Source: Rhizobium sp. Q54
GTDB taxonomy: Bacteria > Bacteroidota > Bacteroidia > Flavobacteriales > Flavobacteriaceae
Assembly: GCA_943324395.2 (NCBI GenBank)
Contig: CALPLL020000017.1
Span: 1 to 15,292, forward strand
DNA: 15,292 bases
Reading direction: 5' to 3'
The position numbers and the translations under genes are program-made. Shown in pieces: positions 6,592-13,768 of the stretch (position 1 is the first letter of the stretch; each line of letters opens with the position of its first letter). A model generated the notes under the pieces. The model was not told the origin of the DNA. It saw nothing but the letters and a program-made list of their open reading frames with translations, and did no database searches.

Positions 6592-7620
6592 ATAATAATT
6601 GGCATATTCGCCAGAAGTAACGTTTTTGAGCCAGAGCTCATTATTTAGATACCAATTTACAGTTCGCTCCAAACCTTGTTCGAAAGTAACAGAAGGCTTC
6701 CAACCTAATTCTTTATTGATTTTCGAGGCATCAATTGCATATCTTAAATCATGCCCCGGACGGTCTTTTACGTAAGTAATAAGTTCTGCTGAAGTTCCAG
6801 GTTTGCGTTGTAATTTACTATCCATTATTTGACAAAGCAATTTTACTAAATCAATGTTTTGCCATTCATTAAATCCTCCAATATTATAGGTTTCATGATT
6901 TTTTCCTTCATGGAAAACTAAATCAATTGCCACCGCGTGATCTTCAACAAATAACCAATCACGGGTATATTTACCATCACCATAAACTGGAAGTGGTTTA
7001 TTATTGATAATATTATTAATAAAAAGTGGAATTAATTTTTCTGGAAAATGATTTGGTCCATAGTTATTTGAGCAATTTGTAATTACATATGGTAATCCAT
7101 AAGTTTCGCCATAGGCACGTACAAAATGATCCGAACTTGCTTTGGAAGCTGAATAGGGAGAATTGGGATCATAAGAAGTTGTCTCCGTGAATAAACCTTC
7201 TGCACCTAAACTTCCATAAACTTCATCAGTACTTATGTGATAAAACCTTTTCCCTTCTTCATTTCCTTTCCACTGTTTTTTGGCTGCATTAAGCAAATTC
7301 ATAGTTCCTATAACATTGGTTTTCACAAATGATAACGGATCTTCAATAGAACGATCAACATGAGATTCTGCTGCAAGATGCAAAACGCCATCAAATTGAT
7401 GATTTTCAAATAATGTTGAGATAAATTGTTCATCTACAATGTCTCCTTTTACAAAAGTGTAGTTTTCATTATTTTCAATATCAGCAATATTCTCTAAATT
7501 TCCTGCATAGGTTAATGTATCAAGATTATAGATATGATAATTAGGATATTTATTTACAAATCTCCTTACTACATGCGAACCAATAAAACCAGCACCGCCG
7601 GTAATTAAAATTTTTTTCAT
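6574..7620 (-). CDS. rfbB: dTDP-glucose 4,6-dehydratase
   Basis: Converts dTDP-D-glucose to dTDP-4-keto-6-deoxy-D-glucose, the branch point to dTDP-rhamnose and related deoxysugars. The 348 residues are full length for an extended short-chain dehydrogenase. The NAD-binding GGAGFIGS is at 8-15, and DTLTYAGNLENI (34-45) is the family-specific segment. The catalytic STDEVYG (130-136) supplies Thr131, Asp132 and Glu133, and YSASK (156-160) supplies the Tyr/Lys pair. The RPGHDLRYAIDASKI block near the C-terminus is also diagnostic. It lies 15 bases after ugd, in the same direction, so it is the last gene of recR-ugd-rfbB. No rmlA, rmlC or rmlD is in the window; the final sugar cannot be deduced here. 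Confidence 0.95.
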   Translation of the reverse strand: MKKILITGGAGFIGSHVVRRFVNKYPNYHIYNLDTLTYAGNLENIADIENNENYTFVKGDIVDEQFISTLFENHQFDGVLHLAAESHVDRSIEDPLSFVKTNVIGTMNLLNAAKKQWKGNEEGKRFYHISTDEVYGSLGAEGLFTETTSYDPNSPYSASKASSDHFVRAYGETYGLPYVITNCSNNYGPNHFPEKLIPLFINNIINNKPLPVYGDGKYTRDWLFVEDHAVAIDLVFHEGKNHETYNIGGFNEWQNIDLVKLLCQIMDSKLQRKPGTSAELITYVKDRPGHDLRYAIDASKINKELGWKPSVTFEQGLERTVNWYLNNELWLKNVTSGEYANYYKKQYS

Positions 7621-7635
7621 TATTAATTATTTTAT

Positions 7636-9027
7636 TTAACTTCCAATACACTTATATACAAAGCCAATATCAGTCATTTTTTTGCGATCTAGGATATTTC
7701 TCCCGTCAAATATAAAAGCTGGTTTTTGCATATTATCGTAAATTTTATGCCAATCGTACGTGTTAAATTCGTCCCACTCTGTTAGAATTGCTATAGCATG
7801 AGCATTTTTACAAGCAGAATAAGAATCCTCAAATACTGAAATTCCTTTTCGATTTAATTCAGGCTTTCTAGATTCTAAATAATCTAGATCAGCTAAAATT
7901 TTATTTTCAGAAACTTTAGGGTCAAAAACAGCAATATTAGCCTCTTCTTTTAATAAATAATCAGCTACATAAATAGCTGCTGACTCTCTAGTATCGTTGG
8001 TGTCTTTTTTAAATGCCCAGCCTAAGAATGCAATTTTCTTACCTGAAATAGTATTATAAAGTGTGGTTATTATACTTTTTGCGAATCTGTTTTTTTGATG
8101 ATCGTTTAATATGATTACTTGCTCCCAATAGTCCGCAACTTCATTTAATCCAAATGATTTAGCAATGTAAACTAAATTTAAAATGTCTTTTTGAAAGCAA
8201 GACCCACCAAAACCTACCGATGCTTTTAAAAATTTTGGTCCAATTCTACTATCCATTCCAATCGCTTTAGAAACTTCATTGACATTGGCACCTGTTTTTT
8301 CACACAATTCAGACATTGCATTTATGGATGAAATTCGTTGAGCCAAAAATGCATTTGCAGCTAACTTTGACAATTCTGAAGACCATAAATTGGTTGTTAA
8401 TATTTGCTGTTTTGGTACCCATTTCGAATATATATCTACTAATTTTTGAATCGCAATTTTACCTTCTACTGAAGGATCTCCACCAATTAATACTCTATCT
8501 GGATTGAGTAAATCTGCAACTGCAGTTCCTTCGGCTAAAAATTCTGGATTGGATAATATTTGAAATTTTACCCCATTTCCTGTATTGTCTAAAATACTTT
8601 TTATTGCTTCTGCAGTTCTAACTGGGAGTGTCGATTTTTCAACAACTATTTTATCGTTTTTAGCTATTTTAGCTATTTGCCTAGCGCAAAGTTCTATATA
8701 CTTTAAATCTGAAGCCATTCCCTTTCCTGCTCCATAAGTTTTTGTAGGGGTATTAACTGAGATAAAAATCATTTCGGCTTCGTCAATAGCTGTATCAACA
8801 TCAGTTGAAAAAAACAAATTTCTATTTCTAGCTTCGCCAACAATTGCACTCAGTCCAGGTTCGTAAATTGGAATATTTTCAACATTTGGATCATTCCAAG
8901 CTGCAATACGATCTTCATTTAAATCAACAACTGTAACTTTAATATTCGGACATTTTTGTGCAATAATTGCCATGGTTGGGCCTCCAACATATCCAGCACC
9001 AATGCAACAAATTTTAGTAATTTCCAT
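7636..9027 (-). CDS. ugd: UDP-glucose 6-dehydrogenase, eukaryote-like type
   Basis: Oxidises UDP-glucose to UDP-glucuronate with two NAD+, feeding acidic capsule or O-antigen sugars. The 463 residues contain NAD-binding GAGYVGGPT (10-18), [11 protein letters not shown] (130-140), [11 protein letters not shown] (159-169), [20 protein letters not shown] (residues 217-236 with Lys221) and [10 protein letters not shown] (272-281) with catalytic Cys277 and Asp281. Many of these blocks are, from memory, almost the same as in animal UGDH, where the catalytic residues are Cys276, Lys220 and Asp280. The length also fits that class better than the roughly 390-450 residue classical bacterial enzymes. 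It sits 16 bases after recR and 15 before rfbB, so it is co-transcribed. A UDP-ManNAc dehydrogenase is less likely given the UGDH-specific motifs. Confidence 0.94.
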   Translation of the reverse strand: MEITKICCIGAGYVGGPTMAIIAQKCPNIKVTVVDLNEDRIAAWNDPNVENIPIYEPGLSAIVGEARNRNLFFSTDVDTAIDEAEMIFISVNTPTKTYGAGKGMASDLKYIELCARQIAKIAKNDKIVVEKSTLPVRTAEAIKSILDNTGNGVKFQILSNPEFLAEGTAVADLLNPDRVLIGGDPSVEGKIAIQKLVDIYSKWVPKQQILTTNLWSSELSKLAANAFLAQRISSINAMSELCEKTGANVNEVSKAIGMDSRIGPKFLKASVGFGGSCFQKDILNLVYIAKSFGLNEVADYWEQVIILNDHQKNRFAKSIITTLYNTISGKKIAFLGWAFKKDTNDTRESAAIYVADYLLKEEANIAVFDPKVSENKILADLDYLESRKPELNRKGISVFEDSYSACKNAHAIAILTEWDEFNTYDWHKIYDNMQKPAFIFDGRNILDRKKMTDIGFVYKCIGS

Positions 9028-9043
9028 TTAATTTATTATAATT

Positions 9044-9664
9044 TTAATTATTTTTAAAAGTATTTTCAAAGGGAATTCTCTGTAAAATACTTCTACCTAA
9101 TGTAACCTCATCCGCATATTCTAACTCATCACCTACCGATATTCCTCTTGCGATAGTGGAAGTAACAATATTGCTATCTTTAATTTGTTTGTAAATATAG
9201 AAATTAGTCGTATCTCCTTCCATTGTTGAGCTTAACGCAAATATTAATTCTTCTACTTTACCAGAATTTACTTTTTCAATTAAGGAATTGATTTTCAACT
9301 GACTTGGACCAATTCCGTCCATTGGAGATATTTTTCCTCCAAGAACATGATATATTCCTCTATATTGTCCTGTATTTTCAATTGCCATCACATCGCGAAC
9401 GTCTTCAACAACACAAATTAGCTGGTGGTTTCTTTTGACATTGGAACATATTTCACATAAAGCAATATCTGAAATGGTGTGACAACTTTCGCAATATTTT
9501 ATTTCTTCCCTAAAAGTAGTTAGCGCATTTGATAAAAAGACCGTTTGTTCTTTAGGCTGTTTTAACAAATGTAAAACTAATCTCAAAGCCGTTCTCTTAC
9601 CAATTCCTGGCAATTGAGCCATTTCATTCACTGCTGCTTCTAATAGTTTTGAAGAAAATTCCAT
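9044..9664 (-). CDS. recR: Recombination mediator protein RecR
   Basis: Works with RecO (and RecF) to load RecA onto SSB-coated single-stranded DNA in gap repair. The 206 residues show the family order: a helix-hairpin-helix ([12 protein letters not shown], 18-29), a four-cysteine zinc finger (Cys58, Cys61, Cys70, Cys73) and a Toprim domain beginning [14 protein letters not shown] (83-96). [16 protein letters not shown] follows at 105-120 and the C-terminal [20 protein letters not shown] is typical. All expected residues are present. It is the promoter-proximal gene of a unit otherwise made of nucleotide-sugar genes, and no dnaX or ybaB partner is beside it. ATG 9664 is the only sensible start; the promoter -7 box ends just 4 bases before it. 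Confidence 0.96.
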   Translation of the reverse strand: MEFSSKLLEAAVNEMAQLPGIGKRTALRLVLHLLKQPKEQTVFLSNALTTFREEIKYCESCHTISDIALCEICSNVKRNHQLICVVEDVRDVMAIENTGQYRGIYHVLGGKISPMDGIGPSQLKINSLIEKVNSGKVEELIFALSSTMEGDTTNFYIYKQIKDSNIVTSTIARGISVGDELEYADEVTLGRSILQRIPFENTFKNN

Positions 9665-9668
9665 TTTA

Positions 9669-9676
9669 CAAATGTA
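9669..9676 (-). promoter_or_regulatory. Candidate recR -7 element, implying a leaderless or near-leaderless mRNA
   Basis: Minus-strand TACATTTG fits TAnnTTTG exactly and ends 4 bases before the recR ATG. A transcription start at the usual distance would fall at or inside the first codon. No -33 TTG is seen at normal spacing, which lowers confidence. Confidence 0.4.
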
Positions 9677-9765
9677 CTAAAATTGTTTATTTATTAAAGT
9701 AAGTTAGAATGTTTTCATAAATTGAAATTACATTATTAATGAATCTAATTTATGGGTATAAACTG

Positions 9766-9773
9766 TATATTTG
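9766..9773 (+). promoter_or_regulatory. Candidate -7 element for the PHP tyrosine phosphatase
   Basis: TATATTTG matches TAnnTTTG exactly, 14 bases before GTG 9788 and downstream of the in-frame ATG 9752. No clear TTG lies 17-23 bases upstream. If used, ATG 9752 cannot be the start codon. Confidence 0.45.
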
Positions 9774-9787
9774 TAAAAAATAATAAC

Positions 9788-10522
9788 GTGTTTTCACTAT
9801 TTAAATCTAAACCAAAACTATCTGATTTAATTCCTCAAGGATGTATTGATATCCATTCCCATATTTTGCCTGGTATTGATGATGGAGCTACAGATGTTTC
9901 TCAAACAACTAAATTATTGGATGGTTTGCGAAATATTGGTTTTTCAAAATGTATCGCAACTCCGCATACACTTCCTGAAATTTGGGACAATACTGCAGAT
10001 GGAATTAAAGATACTTTTCATACCACTAAAATTAATTTAGAAGAGCCGTATCAATCAATGCTGCATCATGCTGCATCAGAATACATGATTAATGAGGCGT
10101 TTCTAGATCGATTGCATTCGGAACCTTTATTGACACTAAAGAACAACATAGTTCTAATTGAAATGTCCTACATGAATCCTCCATTGGCTTTAAAAGAAAT
10201 TATTTTTGAAATTCAACTAAAAGGATATCAAGTATTATTAGCGCATCCAGAGCGCTATTTGTTTTATCATCAAAATACTAAAATGTATACCACTTTAAAG
10301 GAGCTTGATGTGAAATTTCAAATGAATTTATTGTCGAGCGTTGGCTACTATGGGTCTAAAGTTGCTATTGCCGCAGATTTTTTATTAAAAGAAAATTATA
10401 TCGATTTTGTAGGCTCCGATGTTCATCACATGAAACATATTGGAGCATTTGAAAATAAAATAATAGTAAAGTCGGAAACTCAACTTCAATCTGCTATAGA
10501 GAGAAATTCTTTCTATGAATAA
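9788..10522 (+). CDS. Tyrosine-protein phosphatase, PHP type (CpsB/YwqE family)
   Basis: Metal-dependent phosphatase that in capsule systems dephosphorylates the BY-kinase and so resets polysaccharide assembly. From GTG 9788 it is 244 residues, normal for the family. PHP metal ligands are visible: DIHSHILPGIDDG (21-33; His23, His25), ATPH (57-60), Glu98 in ASEYM, LAHPERY (151-157; His153) and GSDVHH (209-214; Asp211, His213). The frame is open back to ATG 9752, but those 12 extra residues look unrelated to the family, whose members begin close to the FSLFKSKPKLSDL-like segment, and a -7 box lies inside them. It is convergent with the wzc-like kinase gene, its probable substrate, with only 38 bases between the two stops and no visible terminator. 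Confidence 0.88.
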   Translation: MFSLFKSKPKLSDLIPQGCIDIHSHILPGIDDGATDVSQTTKLLDGLRNIGFSKCIATPHTLPEIWDNTADGIKDTFHTTKINLEEPYQSMLHHAASEYMINEAFLDRLHSEPLLTLKNNIVLIEMSYMNPPLALKEIIFEIQLKGYQVLLAHPERYLFYHQNTKMYTTLKELDVKFQMNLLSSVGYYGSKVAIAADFLLKENYIDFVGSDVHHMKHIGAFENKIIVKSETQLQSAIERNSFYE

Positions 10523-10560
10523 CAAATAGAGAATTTTAAATTAAATCAACGTTAGGTAAA

Positions 10561-12969
10561 CTATTTTCTAAACCAACCAATTAGTTTACTAACACCTGAT
10601 TTATTTCCTTCATCCATTTCTTCACCATAGCCATAACCGTAACCGTAATTATATCCATAAGTGTATCCATAGCTGTATTTATATCCATAACCATATCCTT
10701 TTTCGCCACCCACATTATTAATTACATAGGACATATTTACCAATTTATCTTGTTCTTTAAGTCCTTTAGAATAGGTAAGCAATTTCTTGTCTGTGTGATC
10801 TGCTCGAGTAACATAAACTGTAAGGTCTGCAAATTGAGATATTAATAAAGTATCGGTAACTAAAATAGTTGGCGCAGTATCAACTACAATATAATCATAG
10901 TCTTTTTTCAAAATATTTAATAACTCTTCAAATCTTCCATTTGATAATAATTCGGCTGGATTAGGGGGAACAACACCTGCGAAAATAATACTCATGAATT
11001 CATTATTAAACACTTTTTCGTTAATCAAATTCTTCCAATCGGTGGTAGGGTCATATAAATAATTGGATAAACCAATACGGTTTTTATTTATTTTAAGATA
11101 CTTATGCAATTGTGGGTTTCTTAGATCAGCACCTACTAAAAGCACCTTTTTATCCAAGGAAGATAGGGTTAATGCTAAATTTAACGAAACAAAAGTTTTA
11201 CCCTCCCCTTTAATCGAAGAACAAGTATAAATTACTGGACATTCACCTTCTTTTTTATGTGGAATTAAATAATTAATATTGGTACGTAAAATTCTAAATG
11301 ATTCTGCTAATACTGATCTATCATTTTTAGTAATAATTCTTTGATCTTCATTGATAAAAGGTATTTCGGCTACAACAGGAATATTTGGGGATAATCTATC
11401 AAAATCAAGTCGAGTATGTATTTTAGTATCCAACAAAAAGATAACGTAAATTATTCCAAAAGGAATTAAAAATCCAATTACTAAAGCAGAAAAATAAATG
11501 GTAGATTTTTTTGGAGCTATAGGAGTAAAATTAGTCATAGCATAATCGACCACTTTTATAGAAGGTGTGGTAATTGCTTTAGCAACAGAAGCTTCTTCAC
11601 GTTTTTGTAATAAAAATAAATAAAGAGTTTCTTTAATATTTTGCTGACGTTCAATTGATCTTAATATTTTTTCTTTTGTAGGGATACTACTAAAAGTACT
11701 CGAATTTTCTTGTTTTAATGATTTTACGTTTTGTATAGTAACAGCCAATTGTCTTTGAAGAACTTTAATTGAAGCCAATACATTTTGTTTTAGCTCTATT
11801 ATTTTATCGGAATATTCTAATACTAATGGATTTTTTAAGCCGGCACTTACTAATAATTTACCTCTATCCAGAACTACTTTATTATAATCTGAAATTAAAG
11901 AATTAATATTTGCGTTTTCAATACCAATATTTGAAGGTAAAAGTTCAAAAGGCCCGTCTTTTTTCAAAGTATCTTCTAATAATTTAGCTAAAGCAATTTG
12001 TGTTTCTAAGGCATAATAATCTCCTTCTGTAAGGTTTTTTTTAGATACTGCAATTTTAGCGTCTTCTAGTAAGTAGCTTAAGTTATTTTCAGTTTTAAAT
12101 AATTTTTTTTTATTTTCAATTGAATCTAATTCACCACTTAAATTTACAAATCGTTCATTAACAAAATCAATAGTTCTTTGAGATACTAATTGTCTATCAG
12201 TTACACCATCTTGATTAAATTTATCAATTATTTCATTTATTATTGCTTCTGATTTATCTTTATTTTCTCCTGTTAATTCCAATGACAATACTTCACTTTG
12301 CTTTGCTGTACTGGCTAGTTGAATAGAATTAGATAATCCTTGAACAACTATTGAAAGTGGAGTCCGACTTACTTTAAAATGATCATTTCCATTATTGTAA
12401 ACTGATATATTTTCTTCTAATTGTAAAATAAACTCTTGACCATTAATTTTATTTTTTTGTCCATATTTATATAATATATCAGAACTTTTAACTTTTGAAA
12501 TCAATTTATAGCCGTTAGGTTGTAAAGCAATTTCTAAAGAGTTACTTCTTTCATAAATACTGTCTTTAACATCCAACCAAATCACCCTGAATGGTTTGTT
12601 TTTCCATAATTCTGATGTTTTAATATTCCCAACAGAATAATAGGTGGTGCCTAAATTTAAATTTCTGGCTACTAATTCTAATAAACGATGTGATTTTATT
12701 ACTTCAATTTCATTGTCAAGATTTACTTTGGAATTGGAGAAAAGTGCAGCCACATCACTCGGTAATTTCATACCCCCTTTGGAATTGTCTAATATTTTTA
12801 TCTTGGCTGTAGTTTGAAAAATTTCATTTTTATATCGAATATAGGTATACGCTACAAATAAAGACAAAATAATACCTACCAAAAACCATTTCCAATAATC
12901 AAGATATTTAAATAAAATATCTTTAATATTAATTTCCTCTATTCCTGAATTTTTATTAAAATTTTCCAT
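10561..12969 (-). CDS. wzc: Polysaccharide co-polymerase/bacterial tyrosine kinase (Wzc-like)
   Basis: Inner-membrane protein that couples polysaccharide polymerisation and export to cycles of tyrosine autophosphorylation. In the 802 residues, a Wzz-type N-terminal region has a membrane segment at about 26-44. A long periplasmic part is predicted coiled coil near 265-295 and 400-460, and a second membrane segment follows at about 488-510 after the proline-containing TPIAPKK. The cytoplasmic BY-kinase has Walker A IKGEGKT (586-592), Walker A' LLVGADLRNP (Asp615) and Walker B YIVVDTAP (Asp697). In Walker A' the first Asp of the usual DxD is Gly613. The tail has twelve tyrosines at every second position (759-781), the expected phosphorylation cluster. 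It is 6 bases after the wza-like gene. The call is secure; which polymer it serves is unknown. Confidence 0.93.
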   Translation of the reverse strand: MENFNKNSGIEEINIKDILFKYLDYWKWFLVGIILSLFVAYTYIRYKNEIFQTTAKIKILDNSKGGMKLPSDVAALFSNSKVNLDNEIEVIKSHRLLELVARNLNLGTTYYSVGNIKTSELWKNKPFRVIWLDVKDSIYERSNSLEIALQPNGYKLISKVKSSDILYKYGQKNKINGQEFILQLEENISVYNNGNDHFKVSRTPLSIVVQGLSNSIQLASTAKQSEVLSLELTGENKDKSEAIINEIIDKFNQDGVTDRQLVSQRTIDFVNERFVNLSGELDSIENKKKLFKTENNLSYLLEDAKIAVSKKNLTEGDYYALETQIALAKLLEDTLKKDGPFELLPSNIGIENANINSLISDYNKVVLDRGKLLVSAGLKNPLVLEYSDKIIELKQNVLASIKVLQRQLAVTIQNVKSLKQENSSTFSSIPTKEKILRSIERQQNIKETLYLFLLQKREEASVAKAITTPSIKVVDYAMTNFTPIAPKKSTIYFSALVIGFLIPFGIIYVIFLLDTKIHTRLDFDRLSPNIPVVAEIPFINEDQRIITKNDRSVLAESFRILRTNINYLIPHKKEGECPVIYTCSSIKGEGKTFVSLNLALTLSSLDKKVLLVGADLRNPQLHKYLKINKNRIGLSNYLYDPTTDWKNLINEKVFNNEFMSIIFAGVVPPNPAELLSNGRFEELLNILKKDYDYIVVDTAPTILVTDTLLISQFADLTVYVTRADHTDKKLLTYSKGLKEQDKLVNMSYVINNVGGEKGYGYGYKYSYGYTYGYNYGYGYGYGEEMDEGNKSGVSKLIGWFRK
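10624..10698 (-). repeat. Gly-Tyr dipeptide repeat tract in the Wzc-like tail
   Basis: Twenty-five codons alternate Tyr with mostly Gly (also Lys, Ser, Thr, Asn), giving a degenerate hexanucleotide repeat. TAT and TAC, and GGT, GGC and GGA, are mixed. This suggests the amino-acid pattern is conserved rather than freshly produced by slippage. Confidence 0.9.
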
Positions 12970-12975
12970 TATTAA

Positions 12976-13752
12976 TTATCGGGTTAACAAAACAAATGTG
13001 GTTAATAAAATTGAGAATACAGATAGTACCGTTGTAGTATTACCAATAAAACCGGCGCTTTTTACTCTCACGTTGTTAGGATATACATAAATAATATCAT
13101 TTTGTTTTATATTATAATAGTTTGAATTAAACCAATCTGATTTGGTTAAATCCAATTTATGGGATTTTCTTTTTCCCTCTTCTTCTCTAATAAGCCACAC
13201 TTCTTTTCTATTAGCCTCAATGGTTACATCACCAGCATATCCTATTGCTTGAGGTAAAGTAATAGATTGTTCACTAAAGTTATAAGTTCCAGGCATTTTT
13301 ACTTCCCCTAATATAGTAACCTTAGCATTCAATATTCTAACACTTACTGATGGGTTTTTTAAATGTCCATTATTTTCAAGAACAGAAATGATATTTTTTT
13401 CTAATTCAGAAGTTGTTTTTCCGCTTGCAGCAATTTCACCTAAAATTGGTAACGCAATTTTACCTTCTGTGTTGACTAGATGACCTTGTAGTTTCATTAA
13501 TTCAATTGAAGGAACAGGACCACTAGTTGAAAGAACTGAATTATAAGGGATTGCCGTTTCTGGATTTAAAGTAGAAATCTTTACATCTAGAATATCATTT
13601 ACTTGAATTTTGGGAAGAGAATAGGCAACATTACTTTCAACTCCTTCTTTCATATCACTAAACATAATTATGTCTTTTTTTGATGCACAAGAAGAAAAAA
13701 GCAATGTAAAAGCAACTATTAATAGAAGTAACTTACTTAATTTAAATTTCAT
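12976..13752 (-). CDS. wza: Polysaccharide export lipoprotein (Wza-like)
   Basis: Periplasm-facing lipoprotein of the export channel that works with the Wzc-like protein. The 258 residues start with a lipoprotein signal: MKFK, a hydrophobic core, then the lipobox FSSC with Cys22 as the modified residue. A polysaccharide-export domain spans about 43-140, including KIQVNDILDVKIS (48-60) and EGKIALPILGEI (96-107). One SLBB-type domain follows (about 144-192: VTILGEVKMPGTY). The C-terminus is a hydrophobic helix (about 236-256) ending in Arg. It is shorter than E. coli Wza (about 380 residues), with one SLBB domain where Wza has more. It lies between the dehydratase gene (16-base gap) and the wzc-like gene (6-base gap), so all three are likely one transcript. 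Confidence 0.92.
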   Translation of the reverse strand: MKFKLSKLLLLIVAFTLLFSSCASKKDIIMFSDMKEGVESNVAYSLPKIQVNDILDVKISTLNPETAIPYNSVLSTSGPVPSIELMKLQGHLVNTEGKIALPILGEIAASGKTTSELEKNIISVLENNGHLKNPSVSVRILNAKVTILGEVKMPGTYNFSEQSITLPQAIGYAGDVTIEANRKEVWLIREEEGKRKSHKLDLTKSDWFNSNYYNIKQNDIIYVYPNNVRVKSAGFIGNTTTVLSVFSILLTTFVLLTR

Positions 13753-13768
13753 TTTATCGTGTTTTATT

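Noticed and set aside
8316..8507. Plus-strand ORF of 63 residues
   Set aside because: Antisense within ugd, whose motifs are intact across this stretch; no independent support.
9846..10040. Plus-strand ORF of 64 residues
   Set aside because: It lies in another frame inside the PHP phosphatase, over its metal-binding motifs; a shadow.
10523..10560. Possible terminator between the phosphatase and kinase genes
   Set aside because: No inverted repeat with a GC stem or T-tract is visible; only AT-rich sequence with weak self-complementarity.
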